Below are positions 30,306 to 42,675 of a stretch of DNA of 64,000 bases, piece by piece. The translations under genes were made by a program, and so were the position numbers. The notes below the pieces were generated by a model. The model was given only the letters and a program-made list of their open reading frames with translations, was not told the DNA's origin and searched no databases. Source of the stretch: Lasiosphaeris hirsuta (lineage: Eukaryota > Ascomycota > Sordariomycetes > Sordariales > Lasiosphaeriaceae); NCBI GenBank assembly GCA_030549175.1, contig JAUKUA010000006.1:2294001-2358000 (forward strand). The letters are read 5' to 3'. Each line of letters starts with the position of its first letter. Position 1 is the first letter of the stretch.

Positions 30306-31502
30306 TCAAAGTTGTTGTTCCTGCGATGGACGATTCGATGCAGCCTCTCGAGTCCCCTCAACAAGCATCCCGCTCGCACCGTGCTCGCGCCCCCATTTTG
30401 CAACTTTGCTGTCCATGTCCCAGCGGATGAATACCATGACCACAATCACAACCCAGCCCAGCAGCGTGTCTACCAGCCCTTTGAAGAGCCCCCCACGAAT
30501 ACTTCCGCCGAGGACGGAGGTCATGACCAGCCGGATGATGGTCGAGGTTGCCACCAACTCCTCGCCTCGCTCAAGTCCGGCAATGGCACGACGGGCGCAT
30601 TCATCGGGCTGCAGGATCTGGTCGCCCTCCTCGAGCGATTTCGTCAAGTCGGTCTTGACCTTGTTCTCGTCGTCGAGCGATTGCGTGGGCATAGTGGCTG
30701 GGAACACGGTGTGGACGCGGATGCAGGGCGCATGCGGTTGCGCGGCCGCGTACAGATTCATCTCCTGAGACAACGAGTCCGAGAGCGACCGGATGGCAGC
30801 TTTGGAAGGAGAATAGGGGGTGAAGCCGGCAAAACTGTAAAAGGACACGAACGAGCCGGTGAAGATGAGGTGGCGCGCTGGTGGCCGCCCCTTTCCCTCA
30901 GCCTGCGGTGACCCCTTGTCACCATCTGGGCTTCTGGCACTGGGCCGCAACCAGACGTTGAGCACAGCATGAGCTATGTAGACGCACGAAAAGTAGTTGC
31001 TGTCCATCATCGCCTGGAACTGCTCCACGGGAGTGTCGACGAACAGGGACGGGTGCGCACTGCCGGCGCAGCACCAGACGACGTCAGGCGGCGCATCACC
31101 GTTCCATGCCGTCGCAACATCGATAATGCGTGCGCACTCAGCTGCCACGCGGACATCGGCGACAATAGTGCGGAAGCGCTGCGACTCCGGGAAGCGTGCA
31201 TCAAGCTGCATCCCCAGCCAAATCGATATCAGCTATGCCCAGGAAATGGCAGATTCAACGCATATGCTGCTGACCTTTATCTGCTTGATGGCTGCCTCAA
31301 GCTTTTCGGCACTGCGAGCGACGACGATGACATTTGCACCTTGGGATGACAGCTGGCGAGCTGCGCCAAGTCCGAGACCACTCGACCCGCCTGTGATCAG
31401 AACTGTCTAGGAATCATCAGGTCTTGCCTGATGCGCTATCGGATGAAACGGACTTACCCGGCCATCAACAGGGAACTCATTCCGAGATGTGAATGAGCCC
31501 AT
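30306..31502 (-). CDS. tsc10: 3-ketodihydrosphingosine reductase
   Basis: Three exons: 31502..31458, 31406..31275 and 31205..30306, with introns of 51 and 69 bp, encoding about 358 aa. The first junction gives DGRTVLITGGSSGLGLGAA, the SDR cofactor loop. CAGSAHPSLFVDTP is the NNAG-equivalent with the family-specific CAG. The active site is GSFVSFYSF..YSPSKAA (Ser-Tyr-Lys). The C-terminus has two hydrophobic helices (LFKGLVDTLLGWVVIVVMVFIRW), as expected for the ER-bound Tsc10/KDSR enzyme, which reduces 3-ketosphinganine with NADPH in the second step of sphingolipid synthesis. Length and topology fit. Its presence beside a terpene synthase is probably neighbourhood only. Confidence 0.88.
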
Positions 31503-31993
31503 CTTCAGACCGAAGCGGCAGATGACGGTGACAAGTCTGATGGATCGCGAGTTCAGGCCAGACAAAAATGATGAAGATGGGTAAGAATTGGAACAAACGA
31601 GTTGAAGCTGAGTCGGGAACGTTGGCGGTGCATGGGCGCTTTCATTGGCCGCATCCCGACGGGAAATGGAAAACGCGTCTTATCCCTGTTCAAGTCGGTC
31701 TTGTTGGTTCAGTGTTGCAAAACGCGCTCGAGCGCCAGGATCGCAACCTGGAGCGCCTTGGATGCGAAGTCTTATTCCAGAAAATTAATTTGAGCGTGCG
31801 GAAAAGCGAGATATCGCGCTGCTGTGAGCTATGTGAGCGGATATATCCTTCCGGCGGTTTTAGTTGGCTGCCAACGCACAGACAGAATTACACCAACTTC
31901 CACCCCTTATCAATAAATACCATCTTGGCACCCCCTGAAACATCGAATCAATAATGCATCTCAAAAACACAGTTACAAATACCCTGACCTCCT
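31503..31993. other. Spacer
   Basis: Between the reductase start and the terpene synthase 3' end. No feature. Confidence 0.4.
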
Positions 31994-32989
31994 CTACGAA
32001 AACGCTTCAGCCCCCGTCATCCTCCTCTCGATCCCCAGAACGGCCCTCTTCAACCGCCCCTCCCCATCCTTGCCTCTCGCCCTCTCCAGCACCTCCTCAG
32101 CCATGGTCTGAAACTCCACCTCCCATGCCCTCACGAGTGCTAAACACAAACGCTTTGCGGCTCCAACCGAGACAGCCGTCTCATCCGCTAAAATTCTCAC
32201 CCCATTAACCAAGACGGCCCCCTGGCCCAGCGTCCTCGCCGCCTCCCACTCGCGCTCAAAGGAAAAGACATCGTTCAGGATGCTCACGTGGTAGTTGGCC
32301 ACTCGCTCTAGTGGCGCCAGCACCACCCGCTCACTTTCACTCATCGCCAAGTCCTCGGTCCAGTACAGCAGCTCGACGCAGATGGGCATGCCGACGTCAA
32401 CCTCGCGGAAGACAAGGTAATCGCGGAGCGTGTTCGCCGCGCCGCGTGACGCGTCACAGTGACACGCCAGCATGTCGAGGTAGGTGGTGAGGATGGCGTG
32501 GCTCGCGGTGGGGGGCAGAGTGGTGCTCTGAACGGCGAGGATGCGGGCGAAGGGGGTCGCGTGCATACGCTCGATGGTGGTAAGAGGGGTGAAGGTGGAG
32601 GGGGAGGTTATGAGAGACTGGAGGCGGGTGATGAGGGCAGTATTGGCGAGGAAGGAGTTATTGTCGAACCAGTCTAATCATGGGTTTAGTTTTGGGAGGA
32701 TTAGGGTGCGTAAGGGAGACGGACCGTCCATGAGGAAGCCGAGCAGGAGGAGCTCGCAAGCGAGCTTGACTCTGGCGGTGTCGCCAGTCGGGAACATGAA
32801 AAGGACGACGTCGCTGAGCTTCCAACTGACGAAGCCATTCTTGGCCTTCTCCGAGGGCCATTCCCAGGTGTGGACGAGATGGGATATCACATCAAGGTCG
32901 ATCTCTTCGTGATCTGGGTGGATTTTAGGTTCCAAGAGTAGGGAGGCTGGCGCAACAGCGCTAAGAGGGTGGCTTTGCCTGATGGTCAT
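31994..32989 (-). CDS. Class I terpene synthase (sesquiterpene-type)
   Basis: Exons 32989..32725 and 32673..31994 around a 51-bp intron (GTCCGT..ACTAAAC..TTAG), encoding about 314 aa. Splicing joins LMD and WFD into the Asp-rich metal motif DDWFD (about residue 88 onward); the intron falls inside the codon of its second Asp. The second metal site is NDVFSFERE (N-D-x2-S-x3-E), complete. RVANYHVS precedes it and supplies the usual Arg/Asn surroundings. Length matches fungal sesquiterpene cyclases (aristolochene/pentalenene type, about 300-340 aa), which ionise farnesyl diphosphate with three Mg ions. The product cannot be predicted. No P450 or prenyltransferase is immediately adjacent. Confidence 0.87.
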
Positions 32990-34228
32990 GTTTTCTGGAT
33001 TATGTTCCTCGTAATGAGCCGCCCGGGTGTCAAGTGAGTGTCTAGTTTGCCGATGACGATGAGCTTTTCATAGGATACTGTGCGATAGCAGGGGATGGGC
33101 CCTTCGCCTTATATCCCCATCCGAGGCGAGTCCAACAAAAGGCGCTTCATCATATCCCCACCGATGGTTCGAGGTTACACAAAATGACGGCACGCACTGC
33201 TGCCCCCGAGGAGTAATGACGGGGGCAGTGCTGCATGACATTTTGATCAGAAAAGGCTACGCTTCCGGATACGATAGTGACGAGTTTACTCGAGACCCTC
33301 ACTGCAGAGCAGTTGCCAGCTGAACAAGCATCTTTCTGCATTATCTCCCGTGTTTGACAGTGAGGCCGACCACTGTTCGCCAATCTACGGCCAATGCACA
33401 CACGGATGCGTGCGCGCAGCAAACTCAATAGACCTACGTTTTTGCGCACTAGTTTTGAGCTGGAAGGCTGGATTCAGTGTGCTGGGGACAAAAAAAGGTC
33501 GGCTATGAGCCCTAAAAATATTATACCATCGATGTTTGGGGCCTTAGCCTTCGAATTCGGGATGCCTCCGAAATCCGGGCTCCGCCTAGGAAGCAATAGT
33601 GCCGAGGTACGGTACGTGCGCGGTCGCCTGGTCCCTGAGATGAACTGCCGGGGACGGCCCGGGTGGAAGATGGCGCTGGCACACCCACGTGGCACGAGAA
33701 TTCCGCCCGGGGTTCTGCACAGCCAGCTCAGTATTCCGTAGGGCTGGCTGAAATGATCCCGCCGTTCTGGCTAGGACGTGAGGCCAAGTGCAGCCCTTTG
33801 GCTCATGCCACGAATGAATTGGAGGAAATTTATGCCGACAGCTTCACCGCCGCCTTTTCGGAGCGAACAGCCAAGGGGTGTTAGGGTTAGGGTTGGCTTG
33901 TCATGATTCCGGAATGAAGGGGCAGGGGCACTAATACAAAAGAGGACTTCAAGTTGACCGCAAACACGACGCAACAGTTATGATACGGGCGGAGGTAAGT
34001 CAGGGCGAAACGGCTACTAAGCGAAGCGGTGAGCTTGACTCAAATCAACTGGATATAAATCATACTGTATGTTGCGTGCTATTCTATTCTTTGAGCATGA
34101 TTCTTGGAGCATGTTGACTCCCTAAAAACGCCCAAGCTGCCACACAGCATCACCGTTTTCAAGATATTCAATAGGTAGCAGAGTTGGCGGTCAACTTTTA
34201 AGTCAAGGCTGAAATTTCAAGTTGATTA
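32990..34228. other. Gene-poor stretch
   Basis: Terpene synthase promoter and beyond. Only overlapping short frames are seen. It includes a telomere-like repeat at 33880-33894 (listed separately). Confidence 0.5.
33880..33894. repeat. Interstitial TTAGGG x2
   Basis: GTTAGGGTTAGGGTT on the plus strand, two full telomere units. It is the second such site in the window; the first (1685-1696) is in the opposite orientation. Confidence 0.5.
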
Positions 34229-34507
34229 CAATCCAACCCTGGTTTGTTTGTTAGCGTGTGACCTCCCAGATGCCTGCCCCAAGAGAGATATTGAAGCCCT
34301 TCCCGGAAAGTCTTTCCAGCAGCAAAAACGGCATCATTCGTATTTTGAAAAGGTATATTTGGAGTTTTAGCCGGCCTTTCTAGGATTGGAGAGGCCTTCT
34401 TAAATACCAAAAATGCCTTTCCTTACCCTGCAAAGCCCATCGGGACCTCAGCACTACCTCTCTTGGTTGGAGTGTCACGCGCTCACAAAAAAACCAGGGT
34501 TGGATTG
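34229..34507. mobile_element. MITE-like inverted-repeat element flanked by TA
   Basis: A 279-bp segment whose two halves are imperfect inverted copies of each other. The left end CAATCCAACCCTGGTTTG matches the reverse complement of the right end, and similarity continues inward about 100 bp (GCGTGTGAC..CCAAGAGAG). The dinucleotide TA lies directly outside both ends (34227-34228 and 34508-34509), as for Tc1/mariner-type target-site duplications. There is no coding capacity. A related half copy lies at 49990-50136. Confidence 0.75.
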
Positions 34508-34509
34508 TA

Positions 34510-36355
34510 CATGCGCTGGGGCCGGCTGACAGTTGTGATACGCCGGCTTGGTGCCGAGGAGCTCGGCCCTTACGGCCTTGTTTGCTTTGCACCCGAATAA
34601 AGGAGAGAATATGGGAGGTGTGGGAGCGGTGGAAAAATCATTGACCGCAAATGTGAACGAGAAGATCTTGTTGCTTGCGATACTATCCAAGACGGGTGCT
34701 AAGGCTTCTGTTAACAATTGTCCCCCCTCTCCTGGAGTCATCAAGTCCGTGATGAAGTTTAGAGAAGCATGAAGCCGGTAAGCTGGCAATCTTAGACTCG
34801 AGTACGGCATGTCGTATCTGTTTCCCGGAAGATAGTTATCAACAAAGCAGCCAGCTGACGCTTCCGGTTTCCACCTGATTGCAAGGAGTTGTTAGCTTGG
34901 TACCAAGTACCCCGTCCACGTCTCAAGTCTCTCTAGATCACAGGGCGTTTGTCCCACATGATTGTTGTGTTTTCTGTGTTTGCCAATGCAACTCGATATC
35001 TTCAGACTTCTCCGTGGAAATCGTGCTGTCTGCTGGCCAACCAGGGCCGAGGCAGAAGACTACTCAGAGCGCGAAGCGGCAGATGTCGCTCCTGAGCCTG
35101 AGACCGATCATGTAGGTCTTTAGCGCCGTCTAACTAGACGATATGGATAGTGTCTATCAACCCTATGTGCGGTCGATCAGGATATCGGAGGTGCTGGAGG
35201 GCGATTTCGAGGCTGCTAGCGATGTCGGGCATTGCCTCGTAGACACGACCCTAAATTTGGACGGAACTGGGGTTATTGGGCGAACCCCACAAGGCTTGAG
35301 CCAGAAGGGATGGTAGAGATTTGTGGTGTGTGGCGGTTGGCGTCGGGTTGATTTAACACGGTTAATCCAATTGAACAACACCGCATGTCACATCGTGCAA
35401 TGGCTCTCTGGTGTGCTGTGCTCTATACCAAAAGGGAAGGAGAGGCTGTGACCCAAAAGCTAGGTCGCAACCGCCCTGACCAAACCTCGACATCTTGATC
35501 CAGCTCAGACTCCAGCTCATCTGGTGTCATGGACAACAACTTTTTACTTTTTCCCTGTACATTCTGGGCTAGCCATTACTGGCTGTAACTGCCATCGCAT
35601 TCTATCCAAGCTTTAGCGCTGGTTGCGAAACACACAGCGTGGCCGACTCCTAAACTTTGGGGCCACGATGAGATGGATAACGAGAAACGTTAGTGACGGT
35701 TCGCAAGAGAAATATCAGGGGAAAGCCGTCACGAGGTCTTTTAACGAGAGCTGTATAAGCCAGCCACTGATAAGAAGGAGCTCAGCATCGGTGGGGTGGG
35801 AGATTGGATGGAAAGGAGCAATGCTGATTCCCAGGTGGTCACGGCAGGTACGCTGGCCGCCCCTTTGCTGTCCTCTAACAACGGGAGGCCCGCGTTGAGA
35901 AAGCTAGCTTCAGCAAGACTCTCCGCTACCGCCGTCACACCCGAATTGCCTCCAAACTTGTTCTTCGTGTTCCGGCATCCCATTATGTGTTGAAGCCCTG
36001 CCTCGTCCTTTAGCGCGCCCAATCCTAGCACCTGTTTTCAGGAAGCATTCTCCTCGACACGCGCCCCGCCCCTCGGTGCTCGACGACTTTGTGGCGCGTG
36101 ATCCCGCCAGGACTTTCGCTCTTTCCGTCCAAAGGGCCTGAAACGGGACCTCATATCCCTAAAATTTAACCTCACGAGGCTCGGCTTCATCCCGCCAAAA
36201 TCACATCCCTCTGGGCCACCTGATGCCGTTCCAACCACAAGATTGCGCGGGCCACCCATACACAATACCTCTAGCTGGCCTTCAAGCAACTCGAAGTTTA
36301 AAAACCCAACCTTCCTGCTTCCTATAAACAGGCGGGCTGCCGAACCTCGAGAACC
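34510..36355. other. Gene-poor stretch upstream of glycosyltransferase
   Basis: 1.85 kb with only short overlapping frames. The end next to 36356 is the glycosyltransferase promoter. No domain or RNA is recognisable. Confidence 0.45.
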
Positions 36356-38126
36356 ATGTTTTCCGAAGCCTCGCCCAAGACCTCACCCCCCGCTCCCCTT
36401 CTCCTCCACGACACAATTCAGCCCTCCAGAGGCCGTTGGAACTGTTTGCCAGGCCTCAAGATTCCTTCTTTGTCTCTCGCTGCAGACACCCACGCATCTC
36501 CCATTGGGTCTCTCGATACGCCCGGCAAAAACACAGACGTGATTGACATGCGCGAGATGCCTCTTGCAGTCCCCAAGTCACCAACGCCACAGGGCAAAAT
36601 GAGAATTTTTCTCGTTCAAACCGCCCAAGGTCTGACCCCTTCCTCGGGTGGCTACAAAGCAAACGTCAACTTCTTGCGCCAGATGCGCTCCTTCGGCCAC
36701 GCCGCTGCTCAGATATGCTACGGTTTCGAGCCCGAGATCAAATTGTATGCTGTCCGGGCCACAGATAAGGGAATCGAGCCCAATGTTCAGACCATCGACC
36801 TTCCTGTTATTGACACCAAGAACAACCACTACAATATGGAGATCAGGACCTTCACAGATGAGTACGGCATCTTCAACATTGTCATTCCCCGTGATCTCTT
36901 CAATCGTGTCTACCCGGTTAAGGAATTCTTCATTGACACCAAAGCATACCTCGAGGTAAGTCGCTGGTCGCATCATTTCCACCTCCAACTAGCTCCAAGA
37001 CTGACTTGTCGCGCAGAACGGCGAGGCGGGTGCAACCGATCGCATCAGGTCGCTGATTCATCTCTTCTCAACACAAATCAAGCAATTCCAGCCGACCCAC
37101 GTCATGTTCAACGATGCCCTCACCATGAGAATTACTTGCACTCACGAGGATCGATCCCAGTTCAAGCGCGTTGCCATCATTCACACCGCAGAGCAGCTCC
37201 CCTTTGGCCCCTTTTGTGCTGGAATTGACGGACATTGCCTGTCGGCCGAGCTTGAAAATAAGATGCTTCGAGGCCTGAATGGAATCTGGTCTGTGTCCAA
37301 GGCAATCCAGAGCTATGCCACGGAGCATGGTAACTTGCGCACCGAATACTTTGTCCACAGCACTAGGACCTATATGGATGCCGAAACGGGAGCCATGCCT
37401 CTTGTTCGCCACAACGTCGACAAGGACGAGGTCGGCATGATCAACCCCTGCCCCCACAAAGGTCTGTCTATTCTGCTTGCGCTGGCAAAGAGTCTCCCCA
37501 ACATCAAGTTTGTTACCTGGAAGAGCTGGGGATCGGAGCCGCAGCACCTAGCCCAGCTGAGAGCACTCCCCAATGTCGAGTAAGTTGCGCTATCTTTTTT
37601 TCTCTGCTCTCTGCCGCCTTTTTGTTTCGCCTTTTTGCTCTTTCGTCTCCTTCATTTTTCTGTTCGTCTCCTCCTCATTTGTCATCATCAGGCGGTGCTT
37701 ATCAGTCATTGAACCTGTAGGATCAAGGCAACCACGCAGAACACGGACGAGATTTGGGATCGGATCAAGGTCCTGATCGCTCCGTCTGTCTGGCTCGAGG
37801 CCTGGGGTATTGTCGTTACGGAGGCCCAGTTGCGCGGCATCCCGGTCATTGCTTCAAACGCCGGTGGCCTCAAGGAGGCGAAAATTGGTCTTCCCTATTG
37901 CATTCCAGTTAATATGATCACCGGCGAGAGGCACGCAAACGGCAATTATGTCGTACCGGAGCAGGATGTTGGCCCCTGGAAGGATGCATTGGTCAACCTG
38001 ATGACCGACCGGGCCGCTTACGAGACCCTTGCGCGTGCCACTGAGATTGGAGCGGCCAAGTGGCTCCAAGGTTTGAACGACCACGCTCACGAAGAGTGGC
38101 TATTGGGAATGATGGACACGACGTGA
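36356..38126 (+). CDS. GT4-type glycosyltransferase
   Basis: Exons 36356..36955, 37017..37579 and 37721..38126, with introns of 61 and 141 bp (the second has a T- and CT-rich interior), encoding about 522 aa. Residues 1 to about 85 are a Ser/Pro-rich leader. The GT-B N-domain starts MRIFLVQTAQGLTPSSGGYKANV (about 82-104), with the glycine-rich acceptor loop SSGGYK. The C-domain has APSVWLEAWGIVVTEAQLRGIPVIASNAGG, containing the E-x7-E motif (EAWGIVVTE) that marks retaining GT4 enzymes. Fungal relatives transfer sugars from nucleotide-sugar donors. The gene could instead belong to the trehalose-phosphorylase/synthase branch, but its length is shorter than those. Donor and acceptor unknown. Confidence 0.83.
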
Positions 38127-39573
38127 GGTATTGGAGAGCTGCAATGGTCCTCAGCTTAAACCCTCAGTAGAATTTCTCTTTGACATCAATCGGTCCAATC
38201 TTTTGGTCGTGGGACGGTTGTTTGGGGAAGAGCAGTTGGCATCAGTTACTACTAGCAGCAAGTACTTGCGACAGCTCAATTACAGAATGGTCTCTCTCTG
38301 ACGTTCTTTGTCCCGTCCTCAACACCTACTTCTACCTGTCCTCTAACATCAGTCATCTTGTCATTTCCCGAGGAAGCACATAGTCAACACCCACTAATCT
38401 CTCCACCTTTCGTGCGCCTAGACCATTCCACCCGAGGGCCACACCAGGTCACGGCAACAGCATTTTATACGGGAGGGGTGTAGATAATTGAGGAGTTTAC
38501 TAACCCATACGACTCCAGACCTTTACTGAATATATGGTGCTCGGTGGTTGGAAAAAGTTGGGTCTCTTCGATATTTGCTTTCTTTTATTGTCCCTAACTC
38601 TGTCAAAGCCTCGTATCTCGAGGAGACTCCTTTTGGCCCCAGCCTTGGAGCCAAGCCGCAATTGAACATTTCCCAAGCCATACTAAAGTTACAGCGTTAT
38701 AACGCAATAATCTTGAAGGCCAAGTGTCTTTCCTCGCGGTTCCATCGCGACCGATGAAGCGTTTTAGTCTGTACCCTGCGAAAATATAGTCTAGAACTTA
38801 CCACGCAGTTATTTGCGCCTTGGATTCTAGTTCAAACTCGGTTCCTGTTAACCTTCTGTTTGAACGACATAGAGGAAGGCCCGCAGCTGGTCAATGAGAC
38901 GTTCCCAGAAGCTCTCGGCTATCTCAAGCGGATACAAAGGAGCCCAGAGGCATACGAAGAAATTATCTTGCTGCTTGACACGCACTATTCTACTGCATGA
39001 GAGTAGAAGGAAGCGGTGAAGCAGGTCACTGCGTGTCTGTTTCAGTTTGCTAGTTGACGTTCCGGGACAATGGGATCCCACAGCTGTGCGGGCCGTGCTT
39101 GTGCATGCCACTTTAGTCTACACTTTACACATCTGTCTCAATCATAGACCCGAGCAAAGTAAGTAGAAAATGAACACCAAGTATGAATGAAATCAGTACT
39201 CGGCTGCCCCCAAAAAGGTTTCTTTGTTCTGCCGATAGAAACCCACGGAACACCAATGATGAGCTGGTGGCATGCCAGGCGCGTATACCAGGGCCATCCT
39301 TGCTTCTCTCTTCTGAATGACTAGTTGAGGTGACTGATTAGCCGAGGTGACGTCTCTTTTGTAAGTACTGATGATACGGACCCGGTATGTACAACGTAAT
39401 GATGATGTTGCTCATCACACGCCAGCGCGATCCTACTGTGACGACAATTAAAATAAATTGCTCGAACTCACTCCCCAAGCTACTTGATGAAAATAGTATT
39501 CCCACAACCTCTCCAGCCAGGAAATGGTTTCTCTTCCTTTCGAAGATCTGACATCACTCCTCTAAAGCACAAC
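38127..39573. other. Spacer
   Basis: 1.4 kb. An 87-codon minus frame (38848-39111) has a hydrophobic run but no homology I recognise and no good start, so I leave it uncalled. Confidence 0.45.
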
Positions 39574-39939
39574 ATGTCGTTCGTTGGACAGTCAAAGGTG
39601 TATTACGCCAATTTGGACGATGACAACAGCCAGCGGAATGTCAAGCAGTCTGAGATAGACGAGTTCGCCAAGCACAGCGGAAAAAAAACCCCGGGGTACC
39701 TGCCGAGTAAGTCTCAGTCATAAGCCAAGCAACGTACTAGCAGCATCTGTAGTCCAGGCAGGAGGTGGCGATGGGAGGGAACCAGTGGAGGCGCTAATAC
39801 GCGTGGGGGAATGGTAGAGAACTGGATGGGCGAGGTGAACCGCATGGAGGAAGACGAGGCAATTCTGAGGAGAATGGAGGAAAAGAAGGAGAGGAAGGAA
39901 AAGAAGCGAGGCGAAGGCGTGCTAGGAGAGTTGGAATAA
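39574..39939 (+). CDS. Small acidic/basic conserved-looking protein, 104 aa
   Basis: Exons 39574..39706 and 39758..39939 around a 51-bp intron (GTAAGT..GTCCAG). The first exon alone would end after about 49 residues. Splicing gives a balanced product: MSFVGQSKVYYANLDDD at the start, SEIDEFAKHSGKKTPGYLP before the junction, then an Arg/Trp-rich linker and a C-terminal charged helix beginning MVENWMGEVNRMEEDEAI and turning into EEKKERKEKKRGEG. The helix pattern suggests a coiled coil or a partner-binding peptide. I do not recognise the family. The coherence of the two exons in one frame is the main support. Confidence 0.65.
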
Positions 39940-41501
39940 TTTGATTCTGGCTCAGAAGGGGTCAAACATGGAACCCTGATGTTTATAGGGTGTGGAACAT
40001 CATCCCATGGTATTTCGCCGGAGGTCGCGTCTCTTTGCCATCGTCAACACTAATGTTATATCTTCGACCCTATTAGTCATGTAACCTAAGAGAATTACCG
40101 TTCCAAAAAAAGGGCATGAATGATTTAGAACAATATCGAAAGTCAATGAGGGCAATTTAACCCGATATCAACATCGTGTTGTTGTGGTGGTGTAGAAAAG
40201 GGGCTGTATCTTAGTCAGCAACAAAGGGTGATCAACAAACAGCGACCCAAGTGACCAAGCTTGTCCAAGCCTCAACACGGGGTACCCCAGACTGACACAG
40301 CCACAGCGTCCTTGGCGCTTTCGCACAGAAAGCCAAAAAGCACTGCCGCCAAAACTGGCAAGAACCCTGCATTGTTCAGCGCTTGGTTCCGCGGTTAGCG
40401 GGCGAGACTCCGGGTCATGCAAATTAGCTCTTGATGCTGAGATATGCCACTGCGGAATGCAGGTTCGTACGACACATATTTTCTGCCGGGACCCGTGTGT
40501 GGTGTGACGCGACGGCGACCAGTCATTATTGATCGCTTGACTGAGTTGTGTTGGGCAGCAAGACCAAGCAAACGATTAAAAACCGCACTAGACAGCACAC
40601 CGCAAAAGATCGTCCATCGCGCCGTTTTCCCAGCTTTCCCCGTTTCCCCCCCGCAGAGCCGCATCAAAAGACGGCCTAATTGCGCATGTCGAAAAAGCGC
40701 GTCGCATCCTCCAATGAGCCCACGACAGCGAGGGGGGGGGACGTGTCAGGGGACCGCGAGGTCTTGACCCCTTCAGGAGATCGTGGCTGAGTTTCAATGC
40801 CACCAGATCCCGGCACGCCAAGCACGCTATTGGCAGTCGTGCAGCCCAGCTGCGGGCGCGCTTGGCCCTTTTTTACACGAACCATCTTTGCTGCTCTCCC
40901 CAGCTTTTTCCGTCGCGGTTAGCCTTATGAATGAAACTTCAGCTCGTTCGAGAGGCCGCGAGCTTTCGGCCAAGGGGTTCATGCCGTGACGCCTCTTTTT
41001 TATCACATCCCCTAGGAGTACGGGCGGAGGGGAGTTCCTCGAACACGCCTCACGACCGACTGCCCAGCTGAATGCTCAATGTCCAACACGGCGAGGGGCT
41101 AGACCGCGCGATGCTACCGTGTAAACCACAACCTGCCATTGCGGCTGAGAAAATAGTGGTTTTGCGATGACTCTAGCCCCCCCCCCTGAATGTTACTAGC
41201 CGCTAGCTTGACCGTCCAAATTCCACCCGCGCTTCGCAGACCCTGCCAGACTAGTGATTGCTAATCTATTTCCTCTCCTCAGTCCTTGCTTGGTGTTGAG
41301 TCCTAGCGTTGAGTGAGGCTCTGCTCGTGGGCAGCAGCCAAGCAGCCACCCTTGGGGTTTTCCGATCCGCCCACCCTTCTCTTAAAGATGGCCCTTCCCA
41401 ACCCTGCCGCCCTTTCGCGTCGTTCCCTCGGTAGTTCACATTTCGCAACACTCGTTATTCGACAGAGGTAAGTTCGGCCAACTCGACAACATTCATCAAC
41501 A
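39940..41501. other. Spacer and MARVEL-gene promoter
   Basis: 1.56 kb without a supportable gene. It holds a G9 run (near 40731) and a C8 run (near 41180). A GTAAGT just 5' of the MARVEL start codon (41468 onward) might mark a 5'-UTR intron, but no acceptor is convincing. Confidence 0.4.
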
Positions 41502-42675
41502 ATGGCCGAGATCAAGGCCGCAAACCCGTCCTACGCCACGCCAACCGCGGCTCCCGGCAGCAAGGAACAATATGTCCAGGAGACACCAACTTGGGTTGTC
41601 GTTGTGCGCGGCTTCCAGGCTCTCTTCGGCCTCATCATTCTTGGTCTCTCCGGTTATCTCATCCATGGCTTGGCCATGGATCCGATTGTCTTCGCCTTGG
41701 TCGTCGTACGTTTCCCATGTTGACCCAGGATGTCATAGTGGTAGATTCGTTTATACACATTGCTGACCCCACCACAGTGCCTCATGACCTGGGTTGTTGT
41801 CGCCTATGCCCTTGTGACTGAAAAGGTTCCTGGCGCCCGCGGTGCCTACAACATTTGGGCAGTTCTGTCGCTTGACCTCCTTATGGCCATCTTTTGGCTG
41901 GCATCTATGGGCGCCAATGCCGCTAACCGAGCCGCGTTCAGATATGACGTCGACGTTGAGTACTGCTACAACGACGGAAGTACCATTAGCAGCAACCACT
42001 GCGTTGTGTCCAAGCGTGATCTGGAGAAGCGGGCTGCTGTTGCAGGGTCTGTGGGCCTCGCGTGTATGAGCGCTGTTGCCGGGCTAAGTGCCCTTGTAAT
42101 GTAAGTATTCCGTCCAGGCCATGAGGACTGGGTGAATACTGACCTTCCCGTGACCCAGGTTTCTCTTCATCGCGACCCTTGTATTCCACGGTCATACCTT
42201 CCGTCTCCACCACGCGGCGAAGAAGTCCCTGACACCTGATAACGCCATTGTCGAGATGAAGGCGCAACAAACCCCGATGCTGGCCGGGCAACAGGCACCG
42301 GTGCCGACTCACGCCTACACTGAGTATCCGCAGCAAACGCAGCCCCAGGCATACCCACCGCAAACACAACCGCAAGAGTACGCGAACCCGGGCTACCCAC
42401 AACAGCCGCAGGCGTACCCAGTCCAGACCCAGTCCCAGGGTTATTCCCAACCGGCCTACCCTCAGCAGATACCTTCGCCAGCGCCAGTGTCGACCCCGTC
42501 CCCGGTGCATTATGAGCTCCCTCAGAGCGGCCACAACCAGCCACCATCCGGCCCATATCAGCTCTCTGCAGAGGGCACTTATAGAGGCGCATACCCCCCA
42601 CAGCAGCAACCCTATGTACCCAGCCCCCAAGGAACGCCGGTGCAGGGGCAGCCGTACTACCCACCTGCACGCTAG
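41502..42675 (+). CDS. MARVEL-domain membrane protein
   Basis: Exons 41502..41705, 41778..42100 and 42159..42675, with introns of 72 and 58 bp, encoding about 347 aa; start context CAACAATGG. Four transmembrane helices (about residues 32-52, 60-85, 95-115 and 150-180) fit the MARVEL fold, with a short cysteine-containing loop (VEYCYNDGSTISSNHC) between helices 3 and 4, as in fungal Nce102-like/MARVEL proteins. The C-terminal about 150 residues are cytosolic and rich in Pro-Gln-Tyr (repeated YPQQ and QTQ), a low-complexity tail. MARVEL proteins organise plasma-membrane domains such as eisosomes. The family call is solid; the specific role is unknown. Confidence 0.85.

Noticed and set aside
38848..39111. 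87-codon minus frame with a hydrophobic end
   Set aside because: No homology recognised, no clear signal or anchor, and no splice sites that extend it.
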